From: Cocos nucifera | Taxonomy: Eukaryota > Streptophyta > Magnoliopsida > Arecales > Arecaceae | NCBI GenBank assembly: GCA_006176705.1 | Contig: QRFJ01000060.1 | Coordinates: 2,573,122 to 2,637,121 of the forward strand | Direction: 5' to 3' | Length of the DNA stretch: 64,000 bases | Part shown: positions 23,338 through 35,701 of the stretch, one piece after another | Numbering within the stretch: position 1 is the first letter of the stretch | Layout: every line of letters starts with the position of its first letter | Made by a program: the position numbers and the translations under genes | The notes under the pieces: model-generated | Database searches by the model: none | What the model was told of the DNA's origin: nothing | The model's input: only the letters and a program-made list of their open reading frames with translations

Positions 23338-24088
23338 GTTAGACTCATGGTGAGAGGGTATAGTCAGCGTGAAGGCATTGACTATCATGATACATTCTTA
23401 CCTATGGCCATGCTTAAATCCATCCGCACACTACTTGCCGTTGTAGCATTTTTTGATTATGAAATATGGTAAATAAATATGAAAATGGCATTCTTGAATG
23501 GATATCTTAAGAAAGATATTTATATAGAATAGCCACTTCATTTCACTTTCAGTGATAGTAATTACAAAGTTTATAAACTATAAAGGTCCATTTATGAACT
23601 TAAGCAAGCATCTCAGAGTTGGAATGCTCGTTTCAACGATGTAATCAAATCGTTTGGCTTCATCAAGAATGAGAAGCCATGTATCTTTAAAAAGATCAGT
23701 GGGAGTACTGTTATTTTTCTCGTATTATACATGGATGACATCATCCTGATTAGAAATGATATTTTCATATTAACCTCGGTCAAAATTTGGTTGTCCAAAG
23801 AGTTTTTCATTAAAGATTTAGATGAGGCATCATTTATTTTGGAAATCAAAGTCTATAAAGATAGACCTAAGAGGATGCTAGGATTGTTATACAAAATGTA
23901 CAAGCTATGAATGTTACAGGCAAATATCAATCGAATCCAAATAAAGAGCCATAAGGAGCCTCATGTATGCCATGTTTTATATCGATCTGATATCGCCCAT
24001 GCTATGAATGTTACAAGCAAATATCAATCAAATCTAGATAAAGAGCACTAGACTTCTATAAAATATATCCTTAAGTACTTAAGAAAGA
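23338..24088 (+). pseudogene. Copia RT, second half
   Basis: Resumes with RLMVRGYSQREGIDYHDTF, then AFLNGYLKKDIYIE, SIYELKQASQSWN and the active-site strand LYMDDIILI (near 23725). A ~45-bp phrase (atgaatgttacaggcaaata) near 23907 recurs near 24003, a small internal duplication. Several stops. Confidence 0.88.
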
Positions 24089-24525
24089 TAAGGCTGAGCA
24101 CGGGTTGGGTTTGGTCGGTTGAGAGAGAAATTTCACCCGACTGAGCCCAACTGGATTGAAGAAAATTCAACCTACTTCCGACCATTTATCATGTATAAAC
24201 CATTTGAAATTGAAGAGAGCGATTTGTAGTGGGTTCGGATGGGTTGTGTCGATTTGGGCTTTACTATTAACTCAATATTGATTTTAAGTCTAATATTAGC
24301 CTACTTAAGCTTATCTACGGATTCAGATGGGTTGTGTCGGATTTGGATGAATTGTATCAGGTTTGAGTAGATTATGTGTTAAGAATGTAGAAACTGAATC
24401 CAACCATAATAATCGAATTTTTTATGAATCCCAACCCGATTCAAGTTTTTCAACTGACCGAAATTGATGTTTATCAGATCGGATTAGGTAGGTTTCTTCG
24501 GGTTTCAGTTATTTACTCAACCCTA
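24089..24525. mobile_element. hAT-like MITE inserted in copia element
   Basis: 437 bp from taaggctgag to ctcaaccctA; the ends are inverted repeats matching at 8 of 10 positions. The 8-bp flanks aagaaaga and aagaagga match at 7 of 8. The copia protein reads LKYLRKI before and IFLVFENEELKVQGYTDSNF-type sequence after. No coding capacity. Confidence 0.82.
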
Positions 24526-25000
24526 AAGAAGGACTAAAGATATATTTTTGGTCTTTGAAAATGAAGAACTCAAAGTGCAAGGGTATACTGATTCAAATTT
24601 TATATCTGATATTAATGATTGAAAGTCGACATCAAGAAATATCTTCTTGTGCAATAGTAGTACTGTGAGCTAGAAGAGTTTCAAGCAAACTGTGATTGCA
24701 GACTCCACCTTGAAAGTAGAGTACATTGCCGCATCAGAAGCTACGAAGAAGTTATTCTGGTTTACAAAATTTATTGCGAAGCTAGAAGTGATGCCATCAG
24801 ATATCATCTCTCTCTACTACGACAACAATGATGCTATAGCCCTAGCTAAGAAGCTGAGGTCTCACTAGAAATTTAGGCACATCGAACGACGGTTCTACCT
24901 CACCTGCAATTATCTCAAGAAGGAATATATCGAGGTGAAGAGAGTTGACACCATAAAAACATGGTTGACCCACTGATAAAGCAATTGAGCTAGCAAAAGA
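24526..25000 (+). pseudogene. Copia RNase H remnant
   Basis: After the MITE comes the RNase H start (YTDSNF-like near 24585), the S-SW segment near 24670, the A-EAEYI-like stretch near 24720, and the end near 24850-24960. Multiple stops and shifts. Confidence 0.75.
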
Positions 25001-25067
25001 CTGAAGCCCATCTTGAGAATATGGAACTTAAATTTGTAGCCAATTAGCTTTAATACAAGTGGGAGTC

Positions 25068-26230
25068 TGTTAGATGTATGTCCTAGAAGATAGATTGGCT
25101 GATACTTATAAAATATTTTTAGGATATATTTTATATTATTAACTTTTATATTAATAAAATTGAGTTATTTTCATTCATATTATGTTTTTATAGTGTCTAT
25201 AAATCATCCATTGGGTTAATGTGTATGATAATATACATTCTCAAGAGTTGAGAATTTGAAACATATGTTATTATAATTAACTCATAAATTGCTCTCGATC
25301 ATAGGATCATCATAGAGATGGTGATCGATCTAAAAGATTGATGTATAATCACTTTTTTTGGATAGATGAGTCTTGAATCTATGGTGTAGAGGCACTGGAG
25401 TGAAAGTATAAGTGCTTATTAAGATCAAGGATAGTGAGCACGACCAATCACTTGCAATCATAAGAAAGTCTACTTTCTCATCAGTGATATGCTCGTAGCT
25501 ACAATTGTGTATCTAGTTTCCTGACCTGAGGTGAATCACCAGTTCACCTTGAGAGTGCTATAGTCTGATTATATCATAACTCGGACTCCTAGCCATATAG
25601 AGTCTTGAGGTGTATGTTGGCTACAGTATATTCATTGTAGAAATTAGTTGCACCAAGATAGGATCTATCGACCTTAATAAAAGAGTAGTCTTATAAAGAT
25701 CATGAAATTGAGTCGTAAAGTCCATGGCCATGGCAATGTAAAAAATAGAAAAGTGTTTCTATTGGATTTTACATAAGACTCGAATCAATTAACTTTGATA
25801 TATAACAAGAATGAGGTTTGACGAGTTATTCTTAACCTCCATCTTGTTGAGACTCATGATAGAAGAATTGTATCATATGGTAACTACACTTAGAGATTCA
25901 TCCCTTCAGTTTTGCTGGCTTGCCACTACATATTGTTAGATATCAATGATAGATTGTGAGAATTCATTAGAATCATTATAGATCAATTATCCTTGATGGA
26001 TGTGAGTTGAAATTATTCGAAACTATTGAAAAAAGTTTCAATGATACTATAATAGATTTCATGGTATATCTCATTACTAGACAGAATTGAACCTATGGAT
26101 CATACAACAAGGAATTTAGTTTTGTATTGATCCAATTAGACTTGTGAAGTCACAATAGGATTAGAATTTGATGAAATCCTATTGAATTTAGGTGCACCAT
26201 GCTAGCACATGGTTAAACCCAAATTCTTTT

Positions 26231-26235
<5 letters not shown>
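25068..26235 (+). repeat. Copia 3' LTR, truncated
   Basis: Starts TGTTAGATGTATGTCC directly after the polypurine tract acaagtgggagtc. It runs at least to about 26235, where a TA microsatellite begins; no CA end is recognisable. No partner LTR in the window. Confidence 0.7.

Positions 26236-26283
<48 letters not shown>
26236..26283. repeat. (TA)n microsatellite
   Basis: About 48 bases of uninterrupted TA alternation between the copia LTR and the first foldback element. Confidence 0.95.
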
Positions 26284-26286
<3 letters not shown>

Positions 26287-26640
26287 TAAATAGACATAAC
26301 TATATGTAAGTGGATCCCAACTTAGATCCAATCATATCTATATTAGATGATAAGGATTCCGTATTGATGATTTAAACTATTGGATGTGATCTACTATATA
26401 TAAACTGCTCATACATCTAAAATCATATAATTTGGAAATTTCTTGGCGATTATTCAAGTGATGAAAATACATATATATAATTTGATTTTATTTATATTAT
26501 ATAATTTTTTATGTAAGCAATTTAGAAATAGTAGATCACATCCAATGACTTGGATCATCAATAGAAGACTCTTATTATCTAATGTAGAGTTGATTGGATC
26601 TAAGTGGAGATCCATCGGATGTAGTCAGATCTCTCTCTAT
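26284..26640. mobile_element. Foldback MITE 1
   Basis: The segment 26310-26400 (acttagatccaatcatatct ... tattggatgtgatctacta) is the reverse complement of 26530-26620 with modest divergence, leaving a ~130-bp loop. It is bounded by TA-rich DNA on both sides. An open frame inside (26443-26646) has no recognisable features. Confidence 0.72.
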
Positions 26641-26649
26641 ATATAGAGA

Positions 26650-27117
26650 GAGAGAGGTAGATTGAGCTTTGGTCGATCAGATTTCATTTCATATTCGGTT
26701 AGATCTTCGGTCGTTGAATCAGTATGTATCTTTGAAAATAGGCACCTGAAAAGGCACGCCTTCAGGATGAAAAAAATAGGTCTAAAAAAATGCGAGGTGC
26801 TTTAATGTCGCTGAAAAAAAAATTCAAAGCTAAAAAAAAATAGGTCTGCATCTAAAAAAAATGCCTACAGGCGCCTATAGGCATCTTTTTTTTCTACAGG
26901 TGCCTGTAGGTATTTTTTTATTCAGCAGGCCTGTTTTTCTTTTTGAAGTTTTTTTTAATGATGGTTATAGACTTTTTTTCAAATCTTTTCTTTATTAGAC
27001 ACGCTTTTTCATATGTCTGTTTTTGAAGATGCGCGTTGATCCAACAGTCGAGGATCTGATTGGATATGGACTGAAATCCGATCGATCGGAGCTTAATCTA
27101 CCTATATATATATAAAG
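26650..27117. mobile_element. Foldback MITE 2
   Basis: The left end (agattgagctttggtcgatc ... gatcttcggtcgttgaatca) pairs with the right end (gatgcgcgttgatccaacag ... atcggagcttaatctac, 27027-27110). Inside is a low-complexity core with repeated gcctacaggcgcc-like palindromes. Ends lie in tatata tracts. Confidence 0.7.
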
Positions 27118-27945
27118 GTAGAATGGGCTTCAGTCGATTGAAGACTAGCCTACATTCCGTCAGATCTTCGACCATTCGATCAGCACGCATCTTTGAACAT
27201 GCGCCTGAAAAGGTATGCCAGTTGAAAAAAATTCAAAAAAATAAGCTTGCTACCTAAAAAATTATTTTTTTATTTTATTTTTTTATTATTTTTTTAGTGC
27301 TTTTTTTAGCCCGGAAGGCGCCTACGGGATGCATGAAGACGCCTTCATTATCCTAAAGGAAAAAAAATAGAAAATTTTTTTTATTTTATTATTATTTTTT
27401 ATTTTATTTATTTTATTTTTTTAGGTGCTTTTTTTAGTTTTTTTTTTATTTTTTAGCTCGGAAGGCACCTACATGCGCCCTGAAGGCGACTTCCGCACTG
27501 AAAAAAAATTGAAGGATTGGAAAAAAGTATCTTGAAAAAAAAAGTTATTAAAAAAAAAAAGGATGAAAGCACCTCCTTCCCAAAGGAAGGTGCCTTCTTT
27601 TGGGAAGGAGGCGCCTTCCCTTTTTTTCAGCTTTAGATTTTTTTTAAAAAAAATTAATTTTTTTTGAATTTTTTAAAATTTTTTTCATACTTTTTTATTT
27701 CAATTTTTTTAGGTTCAATTTTTTTTCTAAATTTGTTTTTAGTTTTTTTCTAAATTTTTTTCATACAGATTTTTTTCAAGTTTAGATTTTTTTTCAGGTA
27801 CGCACCTACACCTATTTTTTTCAGCCGGCGCACCTTTTTAGGTACGTACTTAAAGATGCACGTTGATAGAATGATCGAGGATCCAATCAGATATAGGTTA
27901 GGTTTTGATTGATCGAAGTCCAATCTATCTCTCTATATATATATA
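27118..27945. mobile_element. Foldback MITE 3
   Basis: The same terminal sequence family as the previous element: left tagaatgggcttcagtcgat ... gaccattcgatcagcacgca, right gatgcacgttgatagaatga ... cgaagtccaatctatct (27855-27935). The core is made of T-runs, A-runs and short palindromes around ggcgcc. No gene. Confidence 0.7.
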
Positions 27946-28905
27946 GATTGGGCTCTGATCGATCGGTGCCCAGTGCATATCCGATCAAATTTTCAGCCAT
28001 AGGATCAGCGCACATCTTCAAAATATCTCCAAAAAGCAAACGGCCCATTGAGCAAAAAAAAAAATTAAAGGCGCCTTCTTTCCCAAAAAGGCGCCTTCTT
28101 TCCCCTCTCTTTTTTTTAATTAAAAAAACTAAAAAAAAAGAAGGCCTTCTTTCTTAAAAAAATAAGACTTGCCTTTTTTTTCAAGATTTTTTTTTGAAGG
28201 CTTGCCTTTTTTTTCAAGATTTTTTTTTAATTTTTTTTAAAATTTTTTGGGCCTGAAGCATGCCTTAAAAAAATAAAAAATAAAAAATTTTTAGCCTCTA
28301 GTTTTTTTCACTACGAAAGGCGCATTTAGGGTGCATGAAGGCGCTTTCATGCGCCCTGTAGGCGCCTTCAGGACGTCTGAAAGCACCTTTCAGACTAAAA
28401 AAATTTAAAAAATATCTAAAAAATAATAATAATAAATATTAAATACTGAAATAAATATGGCTATAAAAAAATAGATACTAAAATAAATACAAAATTATCT
28501 TAGGATAAATATAAAGTTTTTATTTATTATATATTGTTTGTGCTTATTTTATGGAGTTTATGTTTATTTTAAGTTGTCTGTGTTTATTTGGGCTTGAAGG
28601 CATCTTCATCAAGATTGAAGATATCTTAAAAAGGTTGAATAAACATAAACTATCCATAATAAATATAAACTTCAGAGAATAAATAGAAACTCCATAAAAT
28701 AAATACAAATAGTATATAATAAATAGAAATTTTATGTTTATTATTTGGTGTTAGAGTTTATCTCAAAAAAATAAGGACGTCGCATCAATTTTTTCTTCCG
28801 TTTGCTTTTAGAGATGACATCTCGAGATGTTCGTTGATCCAATAAAAATTTAACTGAATATGAACTGAAATATGATCAAATATAGCCCAATATATATATA
28901 TATAT
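27946..28905. mobile_element. Foldback MITE 4
   Basis: Left end agattgggctctgatcgatc ... ccataggatcagcgcacatc, right end gatgttcgttgatccaataa ... aaatatagcccaatatat. The core holds repeated aggcgccttc and a further nested inverted repeat (28499-28575 against 28640-28735, tattttatggagttt type). Right edge is a TA tract. Confidence 0.65.
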
Positions 28906-31139
28906 ATATAAAAGCTGTTCCAAAATGTACATGAATTGTCGCCACGTAACTGCATATCGTTCTTGTGCATCTTGTAAGAAACGTCTGATACTTTTTAGAA
29001 TGAAGACTTTGCAAAGCATGACCAAGATCAATAGAATATGCTGATGTGATGTGTAAAGTTGGTAACCGATGGTAGGAGAATATTATTTTATGGTGTCCAT
29101 GATTGCAATATAGAGGACTCAAGGATCACACGTCTTGCATGAAATATTGATATTTTTATATTTGCTAATGAGAAAACTTCATAGGCATATATATTTAACA
29201 TTCAAATATTTTTAAGATATACGATAAGTGGAACCGAGGCATTGTTTAAGACCACAGTTAGTCAAGGACGAAATTTTGTAGGATAAATTCCAATCAGATT
29301 AGTTAGCCACCGACACAAGTTACCCAAAATTCAAAAGATAGAAACGGAGAGATTTTTATATGACATGGCTGGCGGGGAGAATGCTTTGGAGAAGGCTTTC
29401 AAACTAACACAAGTCTCTTTTTCAAACCTTTGCTACGCTCTTGCCCTGTAAGGCAAGGAATGATGGTTTCAAGCAATCGTTTAATTGACAGGGATCATGG
29501 GAAGACTTGTTAGACAAAACGTAACCGAGTGGACCGAGCCACATTTGAAAAGGCATAGGTCAGAGAGTAAAGTTTTCTTCCATCGGATGGAGCAGTTGGA
29601 AACCATGCAGCATATATATATGGCTATGGCTGTAGTATATTCTCAAAATACATAATGATGCACTAATTGTATGTTGAGAAAGTTTTATGGAAGCTTTCAG
29701 CTGAGCCCAAGCTGAACCACTTTATATAATTCTACTCAGCTCAGTTATTCATTAACTGTAATGCTTAGTAAGTGCATTTATCTTTATTCACGAAAAGATT
29801 ATTTGATATATTGTCATAATCCAATCAATTTATAAAATATTTATAATTATATTAATAAATATATTTAAATTAATAATTACATAAATATATCAATATATTT
29901 ATGAATCATGCTAGCTGCACCATCAATCGTGACAAAAATTTTGAAAAACTACTCTCGAGTCCTAATAAAAAAAAATGCACGATACAACCCCGCATATAAT
30001 TGCCATTTACAAATTTTTTAACTCTATTGTATTTTTTATTAAATATACTTTTACTAATTTTCTCTCTCTTAAGTAATATCTAGAAAAGAATGAAAATACT
30101 TAATTACCATAGAAGATTACGTCAATTGGTAATACATAAAACTAGCATCCGGCATGTCCAATACATGCAAATTATGAAGGAAAAATGAAAAAAATAGGAG
30201 GAGAGGATGGAGGCAGAGTCACAACTCCAGATAATGAGGCGCAGAGTTATTTATGAAGCATTTCTATATAATAGTAAAAACTAAGAAAAATGGCTCATGA
30301 TATGCATAATTTTGATGCATTTGACTATAGATGGAGAGAACAAATATTCTAAGAAGGAAGAAAAACATAAATATTACTGGAACGGAGCATCTAGTAGTAT
30401 AGACTACAGTGACAATGTTGGCCGCAAACAAAGAAAACCTCACACTACCTTTGCTCTAAGGTCAAATAGTTAACTAAGTCCACGTAACCATCTTGGCCAT
30501 CTCCAACCCTACCACCTCGTCAAGACCCCTATTTTGGACTCCACTACCTCCTCGATCCTAACCTAAAAGGAAAAAGAAAAAAAATACGAGGAGGTGAGGA
30601 GAATTGTGTTGGCATCATAAGACTGTGGATCATTCTAGTACATTTAACTAGAACATGGATATGGATGGATTTTGACTCGTGGTTGTGCCCCATTTGATCC
30701 CATAGTCCATCTTATACAAAAATATTTCAATGTTCATATTTCGTAACCAGAAAGAAGTAATTGCGACAACTCCATTTCATCCCTTCTCCAATGGATGGAT
30801 TAGTTTTGCGGCAGATAAATTAGTTTCTAACCCACGTAATTGTTGCAACAGGGTATTGAGATACGCTGTTAATTTGGGTTTCATGGCCATAACGGTCAGC
30901 ATCTCCCGCTTGGACATGAAAATCAAAAATTTTTTCCCCTAGTTCCAAGCAGATATATTACACACACACACACTATATATATATATAATACAAAGTACCT
31001 TGAAGTTTTGCATGCTTAGATGGATTTATCCTTCATATCATACTAGGCCTGAGATTTAACACGTCTAGCTGATATAACTTCAAGCATAAATTCTTCTAGT
31101 AATTCTCGACTTAGATATTTCTAAGTCATATCTTATCAA
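28906..31139. other. Intergenic, AT-rich, no supported gene
   Basis: Mostly AT-rich single-copy-looking DNA. Short open frames occur on both strands (for example 29122-28850 minus and 30730-30942 plus) but show no domain, codon pattern or splice context. A short ACAC/TATA run lies near 30960-30990. Confidence 0.55.
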
Positions 31140-32000
31140 TATGCTTATAAAATACTTCAGCATTAACATCTTTTGTTAGAAGGTCAGAGCAACTATATCA
31201 ATAAAAAATTAATAACTAATAATAACCTTTTTGTTTTCAATAATATCACATGCATGATGATATTCAACTTGAATATGTTTATGTCTTGAACTATTGGATC
31301 CACTATCAATTAGTGCAATTACTACTTGATTATTACAATATATATTAGGAGATCCAGTAGGAATACCAAGTTTCATATCATTTATAAAATGTTGTAAAAA
31401 TAGATGCTACAGCCAAGGTTTTATATCTCAACGAGATGGGGGCTTCGATCCTAGTCATTCAATCTTGTTTATATAAGAAAATATAACTAAGATGGGTTTG
31501 GGGTGCTTAAACCTATCATGCGGGGAGAGAAGAAGAAAAACTGAAAGAAAGAAGAGGTGAAGGAAAGGAAAAAAAGATGAAGAAAGGAACAAGTGAAAGA
31601 AAAGAAGAATAAAAATGAAAAAAGAAAGAGAGGGAGAAAGAAAGAAAGAAAGAAAGATCGAAGAAAAGAAGGAAAGATTTTTTAAAAAAAAAGAGAAAAA
31701 GAAGAGAGATCAGATATCTACCGAGATGTATGATCGAAACTGCTATCGAGATAGAACGGGATAGTGGAACATCTTATTTCATGGAGAAATCAGGATACCT
31801 TCATTTCATGAGATTTAAAACCTTAGCTATAACAAGTAATATATTCTGCCTCTTGTGTATACTTAGAAACACAACCTTATTTCTTGCTAGACCAAGAAAT
31901 AGTAGCACCACAAAAAAACAAAAAAAACATATTCCAGATGTTGATTTACAATCATCTACACCACCAATAAAATAGGCATCATAATAGGCATTTACTTTTA
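31140..32000 (-). pseudogene. Copia RNase H, split by a MITE
   Basis: From 31960 down to 31826 the minus strand reads GATISWSSKK then TQEAEYITCYS. After the insertion (31825-31414) it reads FINDMKLGIPTGSPNIYCNN, then ALIDSGSNSSRHKHIQVEYHH. These are the conserved RNase H C-terminal motifs of copia. A stop follows SWSSKK. Confidence 0.85.
31414..31825. mobile_element. MITE inserted in copia RNase H
   Basis: 412 bp with inverted ends caaggttttatatctca and tgagatttaaaacctta. Flanks gctacagc and gctataac agree at 6 of 8. It interrupts a continuous RNase H frame. The interior has a GAAA-rich stretch (31550-31700) and no gene. The 8-bp duplication suggests hAT type; a 9-bp Mutator type is not excluded. 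Confidence 0.72.
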
Positions 32001-32409
32001 ATTCATTAGCTTGACAGCATAACTTCAGACTTTTAGTTCCTTTGATATATCTTTTTTTTCTTTATTTTACAATGAAATATACTAGGGTTATTTTGGTATT
32101 ACTAACTAGACTTATAGCATAACTTATATCAAGTCTATGCAAAGCATCGCATGCATCAAACTTCCTACTGCTTGTGCATGAGGAACATTTAATATTTCTT
32201 ATTCTTCAGCTAAACAATCTTTCTTACTCAATTTTAAACTTTTTCAACAAGAGTAAATAATGATTTGCAATTATCCATTTTAAATCTTTTAAGAACATAC
32301 TGTTATATCATTCCTAACTTAAACAAAGGATTTTAAATTTTGTATCTCTAATAATTTTGATACCTAAAACAAAGGATGCTTCTCCCTTATGTCCTTCATT
32401 TCAATTTGA

Positions 32410-33150
32410 GAGTTTAGCTATGATTTAGTTTTCTCGATCATTTTTAAGCTAGTTCCATCAAGAAGCATGTCATCAACATACAAAGAAAGTATTATGAAAT
32501 AGCTGCTCCTCTTCATCATATATGCACAATGATCCAATTTGTTAACTACATACCCTAACTTTAAAATTGCATTATAAAAAATAAAATACCAGTGACGAGA
32601 AGATTGTTTCAACCCATATAAATTTTTTTTTAAACAATATACTTTATTTTCTTATCCCTCTATTACAAAACCTTTAGATTGCTCCATATAGATTTTTTTC
32701 ATTCAATTCATCATTATGAAAAGCAGTTTTTAATCTAGTTGTATAAGATATAAATCATAAAAAAGCAATAATAGCTAAACTTATTCTACTAGATGTCTAT
32801 TTTACTACAAAAGAATAAATGCTATCAAAATCTATATCTCCTCATTGAGCAAAGTCTTTAGCTACCAACCTAGCTTTGTATTATCAAGAGAACCACCATA
32901 TCTAAAATTCCTTTTCAATACCCATTTGTGGACCTAGATTTCCTACTTTTTGGTAGCTCACATAATTCCCATCTTGGTTCTTTTCAATTAATTCAATTTG
33001 TTCATTCATAACCTTTAACCATTTATTAGATTCATATGAGGTTGTTATATCAATCTCATCTACATTTTTAGAGTTTTCTATTTCTTCACTTAAATGAACA
33101 TAATAATCTTTCAAAAATATGGTGGAAGTTCTCAAGATCTTTTTCTACCA
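32410..33150 (-). pseudogene. Copia RT remnant
   Basis: Two frames show RT motifs on the minus strand. At 33135-32902 is SYESNKWLKVMNEQIELIEKN, the start of the RT domain. At 32612-32418 are MKQSSRHWYFIF, VNKLDHCAYM and LSLYVDDMLL, the active-site region. Stops and shifts lie between. Confidence 0.88.
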
Positions 33151-33562
33151 CAGTTGATTTGAAGTTTGTTTACCATTTTCATTGGCATTCCCATTATTTA
33201 ATTTAAATGGATGTATTTCATCAATTATTTATAGAGGGTCATTAATTATTGATGATTTGTTTTTGTTATGTTATTCTAAGAATATCGCTTCTCTACTTTC
33301 TATTGACTTTTTTCTTCATGGCTATATCCTTTTGAAGAAAGTAATATTTTTTAGATTTAGGATCCAATTTGTTTCTAAGAGGTTGTGTACTAATGCATAA
33401 GCTAATGAAATCCATTATTTTCTTAAATTGTTTAGATCAAGTTTTCTACTTGCCCATAATTTAGATGCACTAATCTATAGCTTTAGTAGGAACTCTATAT
33501 AATATATAAATTGCAGTACTTAATACTTCATCCTAGAAAATTTTAAGCAAAGAAGCATAAGC

Positions 33563-35701
33563 TCTTACACCCCGAACCCAGTAGTAGGATTGGATATGTG
33601 ATGACCGCACATTCCTTAGAACAAAATTTTAAAGAATATACAAGACCTTAAAAATCACTATAACCTGAAAAAACTGTGAATACGATTGATCTCAAATCAT
33701 AACAAATATTCCATATTAACAAATATCAAACCTTATACAATTTACACAACTTGGTCATCAAACTGATATTGATGCTCTACTCTATCTAATGGATCCTATC
33801 AAATCATGATTCCAATCTTAGCTAAGTACAAGCATTCTATAATTATGAAAAGAAAAGAGAAAGAGGGGTGGTGAACTTTACAGTCCAATAAAAATCTCCA
33901 CACACTCATATTAATATAATAATAATTTAAAAATAATGAATGAACAGTATCAAAGAGAGAACATAAATTATGAAATCTCATGTCAAGTATCTAGTATAAT
34001 TTAATACCAATATATAAAAAATATGCATTATATACCATCATATATCTATCTTATTTAAAAGTATGCTGCACATATGTAATTAAGTAAAATTCTTTTTTTC
34101 TTAATTATGGTTTCATTTCTTATTGTCCATGTCTCATTAACTTGATTTAATTCAATTAGCAGTTCTCTTTAGGATTTTGAACTAATTACAATCATACTTC
34201 AGTCCATGACTGACAAACCATAATCTATGCTTCAACCTATGGTGGCAATCCATAATAATCGCGCTTCAGCCTATAGTGACAAACTCAAGTACCACGTTAC
34301 TACTCGTGACATAGCTATTCTCAATGCCATATTCCTACCCATGATAGGCTATTTTTAGTATCACATTTTTATCCATAATGAGACTATTCTCAGTTTAACA
34401 TAACTAGTCCAAATATCCTTTCTTTTTATCATCAATTTATTATATCTCAATTATAGCTGAAAAATATTGTATATATTTTATCCTTTCAAAATTTTTAGTA
34501 GTCGGTATCACAATCAAAACTATCTGAACAAAAATCATCGATGTTTATGAACATATGATGCAAAAAATATAAATAATCATACCAATAATCATAAAACAAA
34601 TATTAGCCATAAGAAATAAAAAATCATGCAGTGCAAAAATAAATTTATACACTGGTGTTTGTGTCTAAGAATCCTTATCTCTACTAATTAATGGTTGACT
34701 CAACAATGATCTTCTCAATCTAAGAACTCGAAAACAAAGTATTCAGCTCAACACCATGTGCAAATAGTTGTATCTCTACAAGATCAGGGTTAAATATAAA
34801 ACCCATATGTGATTATGGATGAAAAAATTATAGAAAAAAATACCTAAACATCATAAGTCTAGGACCCCCTCCTAGGGTCAATCAATTAATCTTGGTTACC
34901 TAGGTATCTGGACCCTCCGTTGGTCCATAAAATTTTTAAAGAGAAAAAAATTTATAAAGAGAAAAAATTTAGAAAGAAAAAATTTTAGAGAAAAACTCAT
35001 AGAGAGAAATTAGAGAGAGAAGATAGAGAAAGGAGAGAAGAAAGAGAGAGAAACTCTCTTCTTTTTTTTCTTTTTCTTTTCTTTTCTCTTTTTTTCCTCT
35101 CATTTTCTTCTTTCTTCTTCTTCTTCGTGGAAATAGGGGAGCTTCTTCCCCCTCCCTCTCCTCAATTGGGCGGCAACAAGATAGAGAGCCAACAACCAAT
35201 GATGGTGCTCGATAACAGCAAGGAAAAGATCTTGTCAGCGGTCATGGTAGGCGGGAGTCGGTAAAATCCAAAATAAAAGAAAAGGCGTGGAATAGAGGAG
35301 CTTGTTTCAAACTCAAACCGGTGACTTGTCGACCCAAAACCAAGCACCAGCAATAATTATAGGGCCAAAAAAGAAAGGAAAAGGACAACCTCGATTCAGT
35401 GATACCAAGGAGGAGGAATATGGTGATCTTTCTAGGTGAAACCAAAAAATCTCAGATGGAAAAACTTGAGAGATCCACGTGCTCAATGACAATTCCTTGG
35501 GAAATCATGATAGAGCTCCGGGTGGAGGCCTTCTTATAGAGGAGATTTTCTAAGGTTTATCGGCCCTATTTGGCTTGGATTAGAACTCTATCCTCCAATT
35601 TCATCAATCATGGGAGAGGAAGAAACAGAGTCTAATCATGAGTCTTTTTTTTTAGTTGCTTTATAATTCATGCAAAAAATTTAGAAGGATGGGTTCTCAC
35701 A
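33563..35701 (-). repeat. 3' LTR of the coding-free element
   Basis: Plus-strand edges tcttacaccccgaa and ggatgggttctcaca. In a 98-base sample near 33670-33770, about 6 positions differ from the other LTR. It contains a CT-rich stretch (35050-35120), whose open frames are compositional. Confidence 0.9.

Larger units (their letters stand above)
19287..26235 (+). mobile_element. Decayed Ty1/copia retrotransposon with nested insertions
   Basis: Domains follow the copia order on the plus strand: gag, pre-integrase and integrase, RT, RNase H, then a polypurine tract (acaagtgggagtc) and an LTR starting TGTTAGATG. The 5' LTR is missing and the 3' LTR is cut by a TA repeat. Two later insertions interrupt it, a solo LTR inside RT and a hAT-like MITE between RT and RNase H. 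Every domain has stops or shifts. Confidence 0.9.

Noticed and set aside
34969..35445. Lys/Arg/Glu-rich frames in the LTR of the coding-free element
   Set aside because: They come from the CT-rich tract of the LTR; the other LTR has the tract but not the same frames.
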